Origin: JAITVM01 sp031551135
GTDB taxonomy: Bacteria > Bacillota > Clostridia > Lachnospirales > JAITVM01
DNA length: 64,000 bases
Direction: 5' to 3'
Assembly (NCBI GenBank): GCA_031551135.1
Contig: JAVBOA010000016.1
Span: 20,007-84,006 of the forward strand
The translations under genes and the position numbers were made by a program. The notes below the pieces were generated by a model, which was not told the DNA's origin, did no database searches, and saw nothing but the letters and a program-made list of their open reading frames with translations. Shown piece after piece: positions 24,758 to 35,900 of the stretch. How positions within the stretch are numbered: position 1 is the stretch's first letter; the number at the start of each line of letters is the position of its first letter.

Positions 24758-27700
24758 ATGAGAAATAAAAAACAGATTTTAGCATTTATTATGGCATTGG
24801 TTTTTTTTATAACTCAATTTAATCCGGTATGGCCTTTTGCTACGTCCGTCGAAGCTGCACCGCTCGACAGAATTGACTTTGCCACAGGAACTACGGGAAC
24901 TTGGATAAACAAAGATGGTTCGTCAGTAACAGGTTTATCAATCGTTCCTGATGCCGGGACTGAAAACGGAGAGGCTTTGAAGATAGCGAATGTTTCGCAA
25001 GGCATGACTCCGGTTTGTAAAGACTTTGGAAAAATTCAAAATGGAACTTATGAAACTCGCATGAAAGTAAAACCTGTTTCAGCTGGCTCGAATGTCACAT
25101 TAGGTGTCTCTTTCCGCGTTCCGGGTGCTGATGGAAAATTCAACGGAATTAACTTTATGGGACAACAAGGCGGCACGAAAAATGGATTACTTGCTGAGTC
25201 TAGTGTTACTTATAAAGATCCGATCAGTGCAACAGCGCTTCAGGAAATTAAAGCGGATACATGGTATACAATCAGAACGATTTTTAATGATAAAAAAGTA
25301 TCTGTTTATGTAGATAATATATGTATTGTAAAAGACTTCGATTGGCCAGGATGGATGGCTGACGAAGGATATGTAGGTATATATGGTTGGGCTTCAAATA
25401 TGGATTATTTTGTTGACTATATAAAAACCTCGACTGAAACTACTACAACTGACGCTCCGACTATTACAACGCAACCGACTGATGCAACTGCCATGGCTGG
25501 AACTTCAGCAGCTTTTAGTATTTTGGCAAGCGGAACAGGGGTTGTGAGTTATAAATGGCAGCAATCAACTGATGGAACATCTTGGATAGATGCGGATGGA
25601 ACAAACAATAATTCTACATACACAATTTCATCTGCAAAATTACTTGACAACGGTAAAAAATTCAGATGTGTCGTTACTAATACAAAAAACAGTGTTGGTA
25701 CAGCGATAATTTCTGATATTGTAACTCTTACTGTTAATCCGGCAGGAGAATTGCCGACTATTACACAAAATCCTGTTGCTGTTTTTGCAGAACAAGGAGA
25801 ATCGGCTCAATTTTCTATAAAAGCGGAAATCTCTTCCGGAGAACTGACATATCAATGGCAGCGTTCTACTGCTGCAAATGGTGCGTTTACAAATGTAGCG
25901 GGCGCAACATCTGATACTTATTCATTTACACCGACTACTGCTGATAATGGTTATTTTTATCGTTGTATCGTATCGTTCAACGGTCAGGAAATCAACTCCA
26001 CAGCGGCAAAACTTACTGTTATTGCGGCTTGGCCAAGTACTGTTGAGCCGGTTTATACAACGTTTGGAGAAGGTGAACTTCAGCTTCTAAACTGGAAAAA
26101 CATTGAATCAGGAGCCAATTACATTCCGAAACCATCAGTTGTTTATGATCCTAGTGCGATGAATGAAAAAGCTTTGAAAATAGATTTTAAAGGAATTCCT
26201 AATAGAGTGTATTCTACCGATTTACCTCAAAATATCATTGACGGCGAATATGCGATGAGAGTAAAAGCTGTAAAATCGGGTTCAGGAGTTGATCCGACTC
26301 AAGAAATCCGCTTTGGTTTACTGACCCGAGTACAAGGAGCAAGCTACAATGAATTTACACGCTCCGGATCGGCTTGGTTCGGTGAAAAACCAGGAAGTTA
26401 CACCCAATTGACAAGTGAAGGTATCTTTACGCCGGGACAATGGCATACTATACGTTTGCTTCACTTTGGAAAAAATGTGACTGTATATTTTGACGGCGTG
26501 AAAATAGCAGACAACATTACTTGGGATCAATATAACACAAACGCCGGCGGATTCGGTTTGCGTTCATTTTTTGCTGAACAATCTATTTATATAGATAATC
26601 TCTATGTAGGACCGATTCGTGAAGAAAGCGAATTGCCAAAGGAATTTGCAGTTGATAAACCTGACTCAGACGCATTTGATTATATAAAAGATTATGCAGA
26701 CGAAATAACAGGCAACTGGATAAATGCTAACACATATGCTGCTCATCCGTCGGCTGTTGTAAACGACGAAGCTGCAACAGACGGAAAAGCTTTAAAATTA
26801 GATATTCCGGCAGGCAATATAATGTTGGCGGATTCAACAAGTTCTGTAACCAAAAATGCGGTTTATGAACTTAGAATGAAATCCGTTCCGGAAACATCAA
26901 TAAAGACAGAATATGACCCTATAAATTTCCCGGGTGAAATGAAGGATACAGCGGGAAATATAGCGATTTTGACGCGTTATAGTTCTGCGACAACATATGC
27001 TGTGCTATATTATGATGCAAAAACTTCTGAATGGTCTGTCCGAGATGCAAATAATATTGGTAGTATTCGCGGAATCGTCGGAAAAGGCCCTGTATTAGAA
27101 CCAAATAAATATTTTGATGTCAAAGTTAGATATGAAGACAGATTAATCAAACTTTGGATCAATAATGGTACAGAGGAAGTTTTAGTTGGTTCGTATATTG
27201 CAAATCATGCCAGCTATCCTATGACCAGAGGTAAAATCGGTGTTGGCTCCATTAACGATAAAAAGGCTCTTTACATCGATTCAATCAAGTACAAAGAATA
27301 TTTAGGTATTACTGTGCCGGATGATTTGCCGGCTTATAGCGGTATAAAAATCGCATCAGACAAAATGAATGTTACGATGGATAACCGCTATCCTATTCCG
27401 GTTCAATACGAATTGGGCGGCAAAACTGTTAAAGCACAAGAAGAACTTCTTCATACACTTGAAATAAATGGTGAAGAATGGCTGGCAGTTGTTCAATCTA
27501 CATCTAATACAGCCGACAGTGTTACGTATAATGTTAGAACTTTTGAAGACCCTGATGATGAGTCTACTTATATCGACCTTAAATTTAATTATAAAGTTGT
27601 GGGCACAACTTTAGCATGTGATATAGAGGTTATCGGCGAAATAAAAACAAAACTTTATACTTTTGAGATGCCAAAAGCTGTACTTGCAAAATTTACCGGA

Positions 27701-30700
27701 GTTTTAGGCACAAATGCTGCAAACCAAAACATCTTATGCGATGGCTTTATAAATCCGGGAACTTGGAATAATACAGCAGACTTAATGTTTAATATAAATG
27801 ACCGCAGTCCGGGTGTTGTTCCTTATTCAATTGCATTTTTAACAAATAAAAATGAAAATATAGCTGTAGGTCTTATCAATGATTCTACAGATACTCCGAC
27901 TCGTAATATGGTTACCCTTGTTGGAGATAATGATTCTGACCCTAGTAACAAGATTCCGAAAAAAATATGGATTAATAACGGTTCTTGGACATACCGCGGT
28001 ATTACGGAAAGCGTCGCTGCACAATTTCCGCAAGCTGCGAATGCGTTTGAACCTGAAAAAATCAGTTTTCGTGTTCTCTTAACAGAAGATAATAATGGTA
28101 GCGGCAGTGCAGATTGGCAAGACGCGGCAAATCTTTACCGTGAATATGCTCCAGTGCCGAACGGCGGAAATGATATCAGAAATTTCTTCTCTTATGTATC
28201 GTTTAACTTTAACTCGCTTGCACAAAACTATTTCCTACGCGGGCTTGATGACGGTAAGAAACTTTATAATTTTACCGACGGATTTGGCCAAATGATTTTG
28301 GAAAAAGGCTATGCGGCAGAAGGTCATGATGACTCACATCCTGACGTTGGAGATCATATTGGTATTCGTCAAGGCGGGCTTAAAGATTTTAACACTCTTA
28401 TTAATGAAGGTTTGAAATACAATATGAAAATCGGCGTTCATGTGAATGTCGGCGAATATATACTGGATTCCTTCTATGGACCGCCAAAAGATTTTTATTA
28501 TACTGATGCTAACGGCTATCCGAATTCCGGCGGCTGGGGCTGGGTAGATCAAGCGTTTTATTTTGATCAAACCAAAGATTTAGCATCCGGAGAATTGGCA
28601 AAACGTTTTGGAAGACTTAAAGAAACGGTGCCTAATTTGGCTTGGATTTATGTAGATATTTACAGCGGCGCAGATTGGCGTGCAAAAAAAGTTTCGGAAG
28701 TATTGACAAAAATGTACGGTTGGATGAATGCAACAGAGTTTTCCGGTCCAATGGAACAAGATGTAATTTGGACTCACTGGGGAACAGACCTCTATTATCC
28801 AACAAGCGGCAACGGCTCTAAGATATTCCGTTTTATTTACAACAATACTAAGGATGTATTTCCTGCAACGAGTCCTTATGTAAGTGATATGCTTAGAGGT
28901 TCAGTACAGCCGGGTATCGGTACATGGCAAAACAGAACAAGTATAAAAGAAGGTGTAGAAGTATTCTATAACCAAAACTTACCTTCTAAATATATGCAAT
29001 ATTTCCCTGTTTCACGTTGGGAAAACAATCAAATAACTTTTGGTGCTCCTACCGCGGTAAGCGGAACAGGTACAGTATCCGGAAAAGCCGGAGCAAAAGT
29101 TGTTAAAAATGCAAATAACACAGAAATTTATGCTCCGGACGGCACAAAAGTTGCTGTTATGGATTATATAGACAGTGATGGAAAAGTAGAGATAAAAGGA
29201 AGCAAAACACAATTGTTTATTCCTTGGAATCCTATTACAGAAGAAAAAATTTATTATTGGAATTCGAAGGGTGATATTACTACATGGAAATTGCCTAACA
29301 GCTGGAGTTCCGAAACAAGTGTACAAGTTTACAAACTTACTGATAATGGTAAAGAATTAGTAAATTCTGCATTAGCTGTAAGCGGTGGCTCATTGGATTT
29401 ATCTTCATTAAGCCTGTCAACACCATATATTATTTATAAGAGTAGCGGAAAATTGACTGAGGATGCCCATGATTTTGGTTCGGTTGAAGCAGGCGGCGGT
29501 TATTTAGCAGATCCGGGCTTTGATACTCATAAATTTGGTAAATGGACAACAGATAATGAAACCAATTTTACAATGAAAAATGACAAACGCTGGAATGGAA
29601 TTCTCGAAGCGAATTCCGCTGCCGGTAAAATCAGTAATCAGATAACAGGGCTTACTGCCGGTAAAACGTATACTGCTTCGGTTTGGCTGCAAATAGGAGC
29701 AAATCCTACAACTTCAGCACCTAGAAATGTTACGCTCAGAGTAACTGACGGCGGCGGCACTGATGTATCTAGAACCGCTGTCAATACAAAATTGGTTAAT
29801 GGTGATGAACCGGGCAAATGGAAATACAACGGAGGTACTGAGTATCCAAACATGACTCGTATTGAAGTTCGTTTTACGGCAACTTCCGATACGGCTGTAT
29901 TTAATATCGAACTTGATGCCGGAGCTGAAAAGGTAGTATTCGATGATGCACGTGTTTGGGAAAATCCTACTAAAACAACTGTTCCGGAAGGATATGCTTA
30001 TTTCGAAGACTTTGAAAATGTTTCCGAAGGTCTTGGAGCATTTGTTTATATCGGAAATACAGGAAACCATTCACATTTGGCTGAAAAAGCTCCTGATGGA
30101 GTTACAACTCAAATTGAAAACTACGTTATCGGCGGTCATTTCTCTCTCAAAACCTATGAAGAGGATGCCAGACCTATTTTACGTACAACTCCGAATACGG
30201 TTAAATTTGAGCCAAATACAAAATATACAGTGACTTTAGATTATACATCATTACCTAACAATGCTTATTATGTTAAAGCTCAGGCTGGAGACGATTCTGT
30301 TTTGGCAGAACAAAGTTTGGCTACGGCGACAGATAAAGCAAATCCGGGTAAAGTTGAATTAACATTTACTACAAAAGCAGGTGACAATAATACTTGTATT
30401 TTGGTCGGAACAAGCGCTGCACCGGGTTCTCTTCACAAAAATTGCTTGATTATCGATAACTTTGCTGTTCAAATGTCTCCGAATGCTGCTCAAGTGCCTG
30501 TACTTACAGGACCTGAAAGCATGGAGGTAAATCTTAATGATGACGCAGCACTTACAGTTACAGCATCTGTAACTGACGGCGGAACTCTTAGTTATCAATG
30601 GTACACAACAGAAGCGGATACAGCTACAGGCGGAACTGCTATTCCGGGCGCAACAGCGGCAATATATAATGCTCCTACAACTTCTGCGGGCGCAACAAAT

Positions 30701-32740
30701 TATTATGTTGTTGTAACAAATACTAACAATAACGCTTTGAATGAAAAAACTGCAACTGCTACATCGGAACTCGTAACGGTAACTGTTTCCGATACAGCAC
30801 CTGTTACAGCCGCTACTCCTGAAATCACAAAACAACCAACAGATGTGTCAGCTAATGTTAATGATACAGCTACGCTCTCGGTTGAAGCGACTGTCAGCGA
30901 TGGCGGAACATTAAGTTATCAATGGTACGAAACCGATGAGAGTGCGGGATTACCGATAGACGGCGAGACTTCGGCAACATTTAACCCTCCTACAGATACA
31001 GAGGGAACGAAAAAATATTATGTTGTCGTTACAAATACGAAAGACGGTAAAACAGCAAGTGTTACATCAGCGGTTGCAACTGTGACTATTTCTGAAGAAT
31101 TGCCGGTAACTCCGGTGATCACAAAACAACCAGAAAGTGTAGCTGTAAATCTTGGCGAACCGGCAACTCTTGAAGTTGAGGCAAGTATTACTGATGACGG
31201 AGAAGTTTCTTATCAATGGTACAAAACCGCAACGGATGAAACCGCAGGAACACCAATAGACGGCGAAACTTCAGAAACATTTAATCCTCCTACAGATGTG
31301 GAAGGAACAAATAAATATTATGTTGTTGTTACTAACAAAAAAGGTGATAACACTACATCTGTTACATCAGATATAGTAACTGTAGGCGTTTCGCAAGAGG
31401 CAACTGACGAAGCGGCAGTACCTGTTATATCAAAACAACCTGAAAATAAAACCGTAAATACAAATGGAACTGCTGTTCTTTCTGTAGAAGCAATTGTAAA
31501 TGACGGCGGAAACCTCAGCTATCAATGGTATAAAACAGACAGCGGAAATGTAGAGCACGGTGTTGCGATAACAGGTGCAACATCCTCGACTTTCAATCCG
31601 CCTACGAATACAGCAGGAACAAACAATTATTATTGTGTTGTGACAAATGAAAAAGATGGCAACACAGCAAGCACAACATCAAACGTAGTTAAAGTTACGG
31701 TTAATCCTTTGACTCCACCGACATCATTTACAATCAGATATGATGCGAACTATGGATCGGGCACAATGAATTCCGTTAATGTTGCAAACGGAGCAAACTA
31801 CACATTGCTTTCTAATTCATTCAGCCGAGGAAACTATAACTTTATCGGCTGGAGCATAAGCAGAAGCGGCGGAGCTATATTGCAGCCGGGCGATACTATT
31901 TTTAATGTAAAATCAAATATGGTATTTTATGCTCAATGGGAATATATCGGAAGCCGTGACAAGGATAACAACAGCAACAATAGCGGAAGCAATAGTAACG
32001 GAAGTAACAGCAGCGGAACAAGCTCTTCAACTACACCTGCGACAACTTCTGACTCCGGAACAAAGAATATCGGAAAACCGGTTGATAACGGAACAACAAC
32101 TGTAAATCCGGATAAAACACCATCAGGAAATCCTAATACAGAAAAGGATTACCCTAAACTTACAAACGAAAAAGACAAGGGTTATATTAGCGGATACGAA
32201 GACAAAACGTTCAAGCCGAACAAAGGTGTTACACGTTACGAAGTTTCATCGATTATTTTTAGGCTTTTGGAAAATCCTAACGCTTATGACGCTAAACAAG
32301 CGACAGTTTACAATGACGTTGAGTATTCTCAATGGTATGGTAAAGCTGTAACAACTCTTTCTGCTTTAGGCATTTTGCATGGATATGAAGATGGAACTTT
32401 CCGCGGAGAAAAAACTATTACCAGAGCTGAGTTTATTACCGTATTGTCTTTGATTCATCCATTAAAAGAAGGCGGAAAAACAAACTTTGGGGATGTACCT
32501 GAGGACGCATGGTACTATAAATATTTACAATCGGCAATTTCGTACGGCTGGGTTTCGGGATATCAAGACAGAACATTCAGACCGAACCAACCTATTACAA
32601 GAGCGGAAGCCGTTGTAATATTAAACAGAATACTCGAAATAGAAGCAGACGACAAAACTGCAACAAATGAATTCAGCGACGTACCGGAAACATTCTGGGC
32701 ACATAAAGATATTATGCTTGCTGCCGGATTTTTCAAGTAA
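24758..32740 (+). CDS. SLH-anchored GH101 endo-alpha-N-acetylgalactosaminidase, 2660 residues
   Basis: Start at the ATG 24758 after AAGGAG, giving a signal peptide (1-29, ending SVEAAP). By eye: LamG-like sandwich (about 35-225), two Ig-like domains (228-425), two more LamG-like units (430-850), the GH101 N-terminal sandwich (850-1050), the catalytic barrel (about 1130-1430), carbohydrate-binding-like modules (about 1580-1905), four Ig-like domains (1915-2320), a Listeria/Flg_new-type repeat (2323-2400), an Asn/Ser-rich linker and three SLH repeats (2464-2660). Catalytic features match GH101: EGHDDSHPD, nucleophile candidate Asp1300 (YVDIYSG) and acid/base candidate Glu1327 (ATEFSG). The family releases the core-1 disaccharide from Ser/Thr of mucins. 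The SLH repeats should hold it on the cell-wall polymer. Confidence 0.92.
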   Translation: MRNKKQILAFIMALVFFITQFNPVWPFATSVEAAPLDRIDFATGTTGTWINKDGSSVTGLSIVPDAGTENGEALKIANVSQGMTPVCKDFGKIQNGTYETRMKVKPVSAGSNVTLGVSFRVPGADGKFNGINFMGQQGGTKNGLLAESSVTYKDPISATALQEIKADTWYTIRTIFNDKKVSVYVDNICIVKDFDWPGWMADEGYVGIYGWASNMDYFVDYIKTSTETTTTDAPTITTQPTDATAMAGTSAAFSILASGTGVVSYKWQQSTDGTSWIDADGTNNNSTYTISSAKLLDNGKKFRCVVTNTKNSVGTAIISDIVTLTVNPAGELPTITQNPVAVFAEQGESAQFSIKAEISSGELTYQWQRSTAANGAFTNVAGATSDTYSFTPTTADNGYFYRCIVSFNGQEINSTAAKLTVIAAWPSTVEPVYTTFGEGELQLLNWKNIESGANYIPKPSVVYDPSAMNEKALKIDFKGIPNRVYSTDLPQNIIDGEYAMRVKAVKSGSGVDPTQEIRFGLLTRVQGASYNEFTRSGSAWFGEKPGSYTQLTSEGIFTPGQWHTIRLLHFGKNVTVYFDGVKIADNITWDQYNTNAGGFGLRSFFAEQSIYIDNLYVGPIREESELPKEFAVDKPDSDAFDYIKDYADEITGNWINANTYAAHPSAVVNDEAATDGKALKLDIPAGNIMLADSTSSVTKNAVYELRMKSVPETSIKTEYDPINFPGEMKDTAGNIAILTRYSSATTYAVLYYDAKTSEWSVRDANNIGSIRGIVGKGPVLEPNKYFDVKVRYEDRLIKLWINNGTEEVLVGSYIANHASYPMTRGKIGVGSINDKKALYIDSIKYKEYLGITVPDDLPAYSGIKIASDKMNVTMDNRYPIPVQYELGGKTVKAQEELLHTLEINGEEWLAVVQSTSNTADSVTYNVRTFEDPDDESTYIDLKFNYKVVGTTLACDIEVIGEIKTKLYTFEMPKAVLAKFTGVLGTNAANQNILCDGFINPGTWNNTADLMFNINDRSPGVVPYSIAFLTNKNENIAVGLINDSTDTPTRNMVTLVGDNDSDPSNKIPKKIWINNGSWTYRGITESVAAQFPQAANAFEPEKISFRVLLTEDNNGSGSADWQDAANLYREYAPVPNGGNDIRNFFSYVSFNFNSLAQNYFLRGLDDGKKLYNFTDGFGQMILEKGYAAEGHDDSHPDVGDHIGIRQGGLKDFNTLINEGLKYNMKIGVHVNVGEYILDSFYGPPKDFYYTDANGYPNSGGWGWVDQAFYFDQTKDLASGELAKRFGRLKETVPNLAWIYVDIYSGADWRAKKVSEVLTKMYGWMNATEFSGPMEQDVIWTHWGTDLYYPTSGNGSKIFRFIYNNTKDVFPATSPYVSDMLRGSVQPGIGTWQNRTSIKEGVEVFYNQNLPSKYMQYFPVSRWENNQITFGAPTAVSGTGTVSGKAGAKVVKNANNTEIYAPDGTKVAVMDYIDSDGKVEIKGSKTQLFIPWNPITEEKIYYWNSKGDITTWKLPNSWSSETSVQVYKLTDNGKELVNSALAVSGGSLDLSSLSLSTPYIIYKSSGKLTEDAHDFGSVEAGGGYLADPGFDTHKFGKWTTDNETNFTMKNDKRWNGILEANSAAGKISNQITGLTAGKTYTASVWLQIGANPTTSAPRNVTLRVTDGGGTDVSRTAVNTKLVNGDEPGKWKYNGGTEYPNMTRIEVRFTATSDTAVFNIELDAGAEKVVFDDARVWENPTKTTVPEGYAYFEDFENVSEGLGAFVYIGNTGNHSHLAEKAPDGVTTQIENYVIGGHFSLKTYEEDARPILRTTPNTVKFEPNTKYTVTLDYTSLPNNAYYVKAQAGDDSVLAEQSLATATDKANPGKVELTFTTKAGDNNTCILVGTSAAPGSLHKNCLIIDNFAVQMSPNAAQVPVLTGPESMEVNLNDDAALTVTASVTDGGTLSYQWYTTEADTATGGTAIPGATAAIYNAPTTSAGATNYYVVVTNTNNNALNEKTATATSELVTVTVSDTAPVTAATPEITKQPTDVSANVNDTATLSVEATVSDGGTLSYQWYETDESAGLPIDGETSATFNPPTDTEGTKKYYVVVTNTKDGKTASVTSAVATVTISEELPVTPVITKQPESVAVNLGEPATLEVEASITDDGEVSYQWYKTATDETAGTPIDGETSETFNPPTDVEGTNKYYVVVTNKKGDNTTSVTSDIVTVGVSQEATDEAAVPVISKQPENKTVNTNGTAVLSVEAIVNDGGNLSYQWYKTDSGNVEHGVAITGATSSTFNPPTNTAGTNNYYCVVTNEKDGNTASTTSNVVKVTVNPLTPPTSFTIRYDANYGSGTMNSVNVANGANYTLLSNSFSRGNYNFIGWSISRSGGAILQPGDTIFNVKSNMVFYAQWEYIGSRDKDNNSNNSGSNSNGSNSSGTSSSTTPATTSDSGTKNIGKPVDNGTTTVNPDKTPSGNPNTEKDYPKLTNEKDKGYISGYEDKTFKPNKGVTRYEVSSIIFRLLENPNAYDAKQATVYNDVEYSQWYGKAVTTLSALGILHGYEDGTFRGEKTITRAEFITVLSLIHPLKEGGKTNFGDVPEDAWYYKYLQSAISYGWVSGYQDRTFRPNQPITRAEAVVILNRILEIEADDKTATNEFSDVPETFWAHKDIMLAAGFFK
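30811..32740 (+). repeat. C-terminal module block shared with the GH95 gene, copy A
   Basis: Encodes three Ig-like domains, the Flg_new-type repeat, linker and three SLH repeats. The last kilobase is nearly identical to 38345-39404 in DNA and protein (for example YTLLSNSF, GGAILQPGDTI, RYEVSSIIFRLLENPNA in both). Confidence 0.85.
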
Positions 32741-32800
32741 AATTTATTAGTTCTAATAACTCTATATAGCATTTAACTATATATTAATCAATTGACACCT

Positions 32801-32835
32801 TGCCCGGTAGCTCTCAAGGCTATCGGGCATTTTTT
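32801..32835 (+). terminator. Terminator between the two glycosidase genes
   Basis: 11-bp stem TGCCCGGTAGC/GCTATCGGGCA with a 7-nt loop and a T-run. Confidence 0.85.
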
Positions 32836-32924
32836 AAAAAATTGGCTAAATATTATTTAATCAAAGCTACTCCATTTTTATTACAAAATTTCATAAAAAT
32901 CTTAATTTAATAAGGAGTAATGGG

Positions 32925-35900
32925 ATGAATAAAATTAAAAGTTTATTAGCATTTGTACTGGTGTTCTCGCTGACGATTCCGCAGATAACTCTGCCGGTTT
33001 TTGCGGAAGAAGTGACAGGACCGAAAACATATATCAGTAATATCAATAAAGCTTCAAACTGGGAAAATATAAATGCGACTTATGCCGGTGACACAAAGAT
33101 TACTGCAATACCTGCAAACGGCAGTAATCCGGCCGCAATAAAAATTTCTACACCGGCGACGTCTGGTCAAGGAAATATTCTTGTGGATAAAGCGGCACCT
33201 AAAATCACAAACGGCGAAATTATTATGACATATCGCATGGATGCAAATCCAAGCAATAGAGTTGGCTTGGCTAATCGAATAGTCGATTCGAATAATTTCA
33301 ATTCGGTTATTTGGGATATCAGCGCAAGTAGCAATATTCTTTCGTCACGTTATTCAGGAGGTACTGAATCCTATACTTCAATTGGATATGTGCCAAGATC
33401 CGGAAACTTTGCAAAAATAAATGATAATGGCGACAGACATACTTTGCGTATCATTATTACAAATAAAACTGCTGAAGCTTATATAGATGGTACTAAATTC
33501 GGCGGTAAAAGTGTATCCGATCTTTTAACGGATTCCGGCTCAATCGGATTACGTCTTTGGGGAGAGACTGAGACAATTTATGTTGAGGATTTTCGAGTGA
33601 TTTCAAATGATATTACTATTCCTTCGCCATATGTCAGTGATATAACAAACGCTTCTCACTGGAAAAATATAAATCCAACATATGCTTCCAACACAAATAT
33701 TACAGCAATACCGGCAAGCGGCGGAAATCCGGCGGCGATCAAAGTTACCGGACCGGGCACGGATGCAGCAGGCAATTTAATTATCGATACTTCCGCACCG
33801 CAAGTGAAAAACGGAAGAATTGAAATGACATACCGCATGGATGCAAATACATCCAATAGAGTCGGCTTAGTAATTCGTGCAAAGGATGTTGCTAATCATA
33901 ATTCTGTTGGATGGAATATGAATGGAGAATTTTGGACTTCTATATACCAAAATAATGAAGAAATAACTTGGGGCGGAGCAGGAAAAACAGATGCAACGAA
34001 CGCTCAAGGAGACAGACACAAATTAAGTATGGATTTTAATGATAAGAAATTGATTGTCAAAATTGACGGCATTGAAATCTATAGTGGAACAAATGACGAG
34101 CTTTTTTCGAATTGGGGTCAAGTTGGATTCCGTATTTGGGGAGCATCTGAGACAATTTATATCGAAGATTATCGTTTGTTCTATAATGAAATTATTGATA
34201 CAACACTTGAAATGATAGAACCTGAAGAACCGGATAATTTAGTGACTTATATAAGCGATATATCGGACCCTACTCGATGGGTAAATATTAATTCGGCTTA
34301 TGCTCCGGCAACCCGGATTTCTGCATTTGCAGGTGATGGAACTAATCCGGCGGCGGTAAAAATATTTGGACCGGGGACTTCTGCTGCGGGTAACGTTCTT
34401 ATAGATACAAAAGCACCTCAAGTAACAAATGGTGAAATTTCTGTTACTTTCCGTATGGATCCAAACCCTTACAATCGTTTTGGCGTTGTTTTCAGAACAC
34501 CGAATGCAGCTGGAAAAAACTCAGTCGGATGGGATTTAGACGGAAAGCTCTGGACCTCCGTATACTCTGATGGAAGTGAAACAACATATTTTAATATGGG
34601 TTCTACGAATGAAAAACCTCTTGAAGACGGTTCCAGACATACATTTAAATTTGCCTTTGAAGACAACAATTACACAATAAAAATCGATGATGTGCAAGTA
34701 TGGTCGGGTACTTATCAGAATTTTCCTATCAAACCCGGTCAAATCGGTATCAGACTTCGTGGCTCTGCCGGAACAATCTATATTGAAGATTTTCGCTTGA
34801 CTTATAATCCTGATAAGCAGCCGAGTTTTGTAGGTCTTGGAACAAAGGCAGGCGCACCGGAAGAAGAATTAAGCTTATGGTATACCGAACCCGGCTCAGA
34901 CGCTCTTAACGAAGGTCTTCCTATCGGTAACGGATATATGGCGGCTTTGATCACAGGCGGCATTGCTAAAGAATCGGTTCAATTTAATGAAGAATCTTTA
35001 TGGACAGGCGGCCCGGGCGGAACAGCCAGATATACAAATTCATCAGGTTCAGCTCCTTATGATTATGGTATTTATTCAGGCGCTTCCAACAAGATAGATG
35101 AGATTTATTCTGATTTGAAGAACGGCAATTATGATACTGCCGTAAATAAAATGGGATATCTGCAAGGCACTGAAAATGGTTATGGTGCATATCAAAATTT
35201 CGGATATCTTGATATCGATTATAGAATTGAAGGAAATAAAACTGCAAATGAATACAGACGTGAACTTAACCTTGAAAACGGAACAGCTCAAGTTTCATAT
35301 GAGTTGGACGGCGTTAAGTATAAACGTGAATATTTTGCAAACTATCCTGACCACGTAATGGCTATGAAAATAACTGCGGATCAGGCAGGCAAATTAAATC
35401 TTGGTGTTTCTGCATCATCTGCACAAACAAATGCGTTGGATGCAAGCATTACAGCCTCAAACGGAATAGTAACAATGAAGGGCAAGCTTAAAGATAACGG
35501 TATGCGTTATGAAGCTCAATTCAAAGTTATCAATGAAGGCGGCGCGCTTAGTAGCTCCGGAGACAAAGTTAATGTTGAAGGTGCAAATTCTGTAATTATT
35601 CTCTATTCTGCCGCGACAGATTACAAAAATGAGTTTACAGGTATAGAAAGCTCTACATATCGAAACGGTATCGACCCGCACGAGCCTGTTACTCAAAGAA
35701 TAGAAGCTGCGGCTTCTAAAGGATATGACGCACTTTTGTCGGCTCATAAAGCTGACTATCAAGAACTTTTCGGCAGAGTTGATTTGAATATCGGAAATAC
35801 AAAATCAACCGTTCCGACAAACGAAATGATTAATGCTTATAAAGCCAATCAAAAAGATTCGATTGCAAGAATGGCAGAAGTTTTACTTTATCAATACGGA

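Noticed and set aside
24460..24768. Plus-strand ORF of 102 codons before the GH101 gene
   Set aside because: No ribosome site, unusual composition, and it overlaps the well-supported start of the giant gene.
31960..32150. Asn/Ser/Gly-rich repeats as a mobile or CRISPR-like array
   Set aside because: They encode a low-complexity linker between the Flg_new-type repeat and the SLH domains in both giant proteins.
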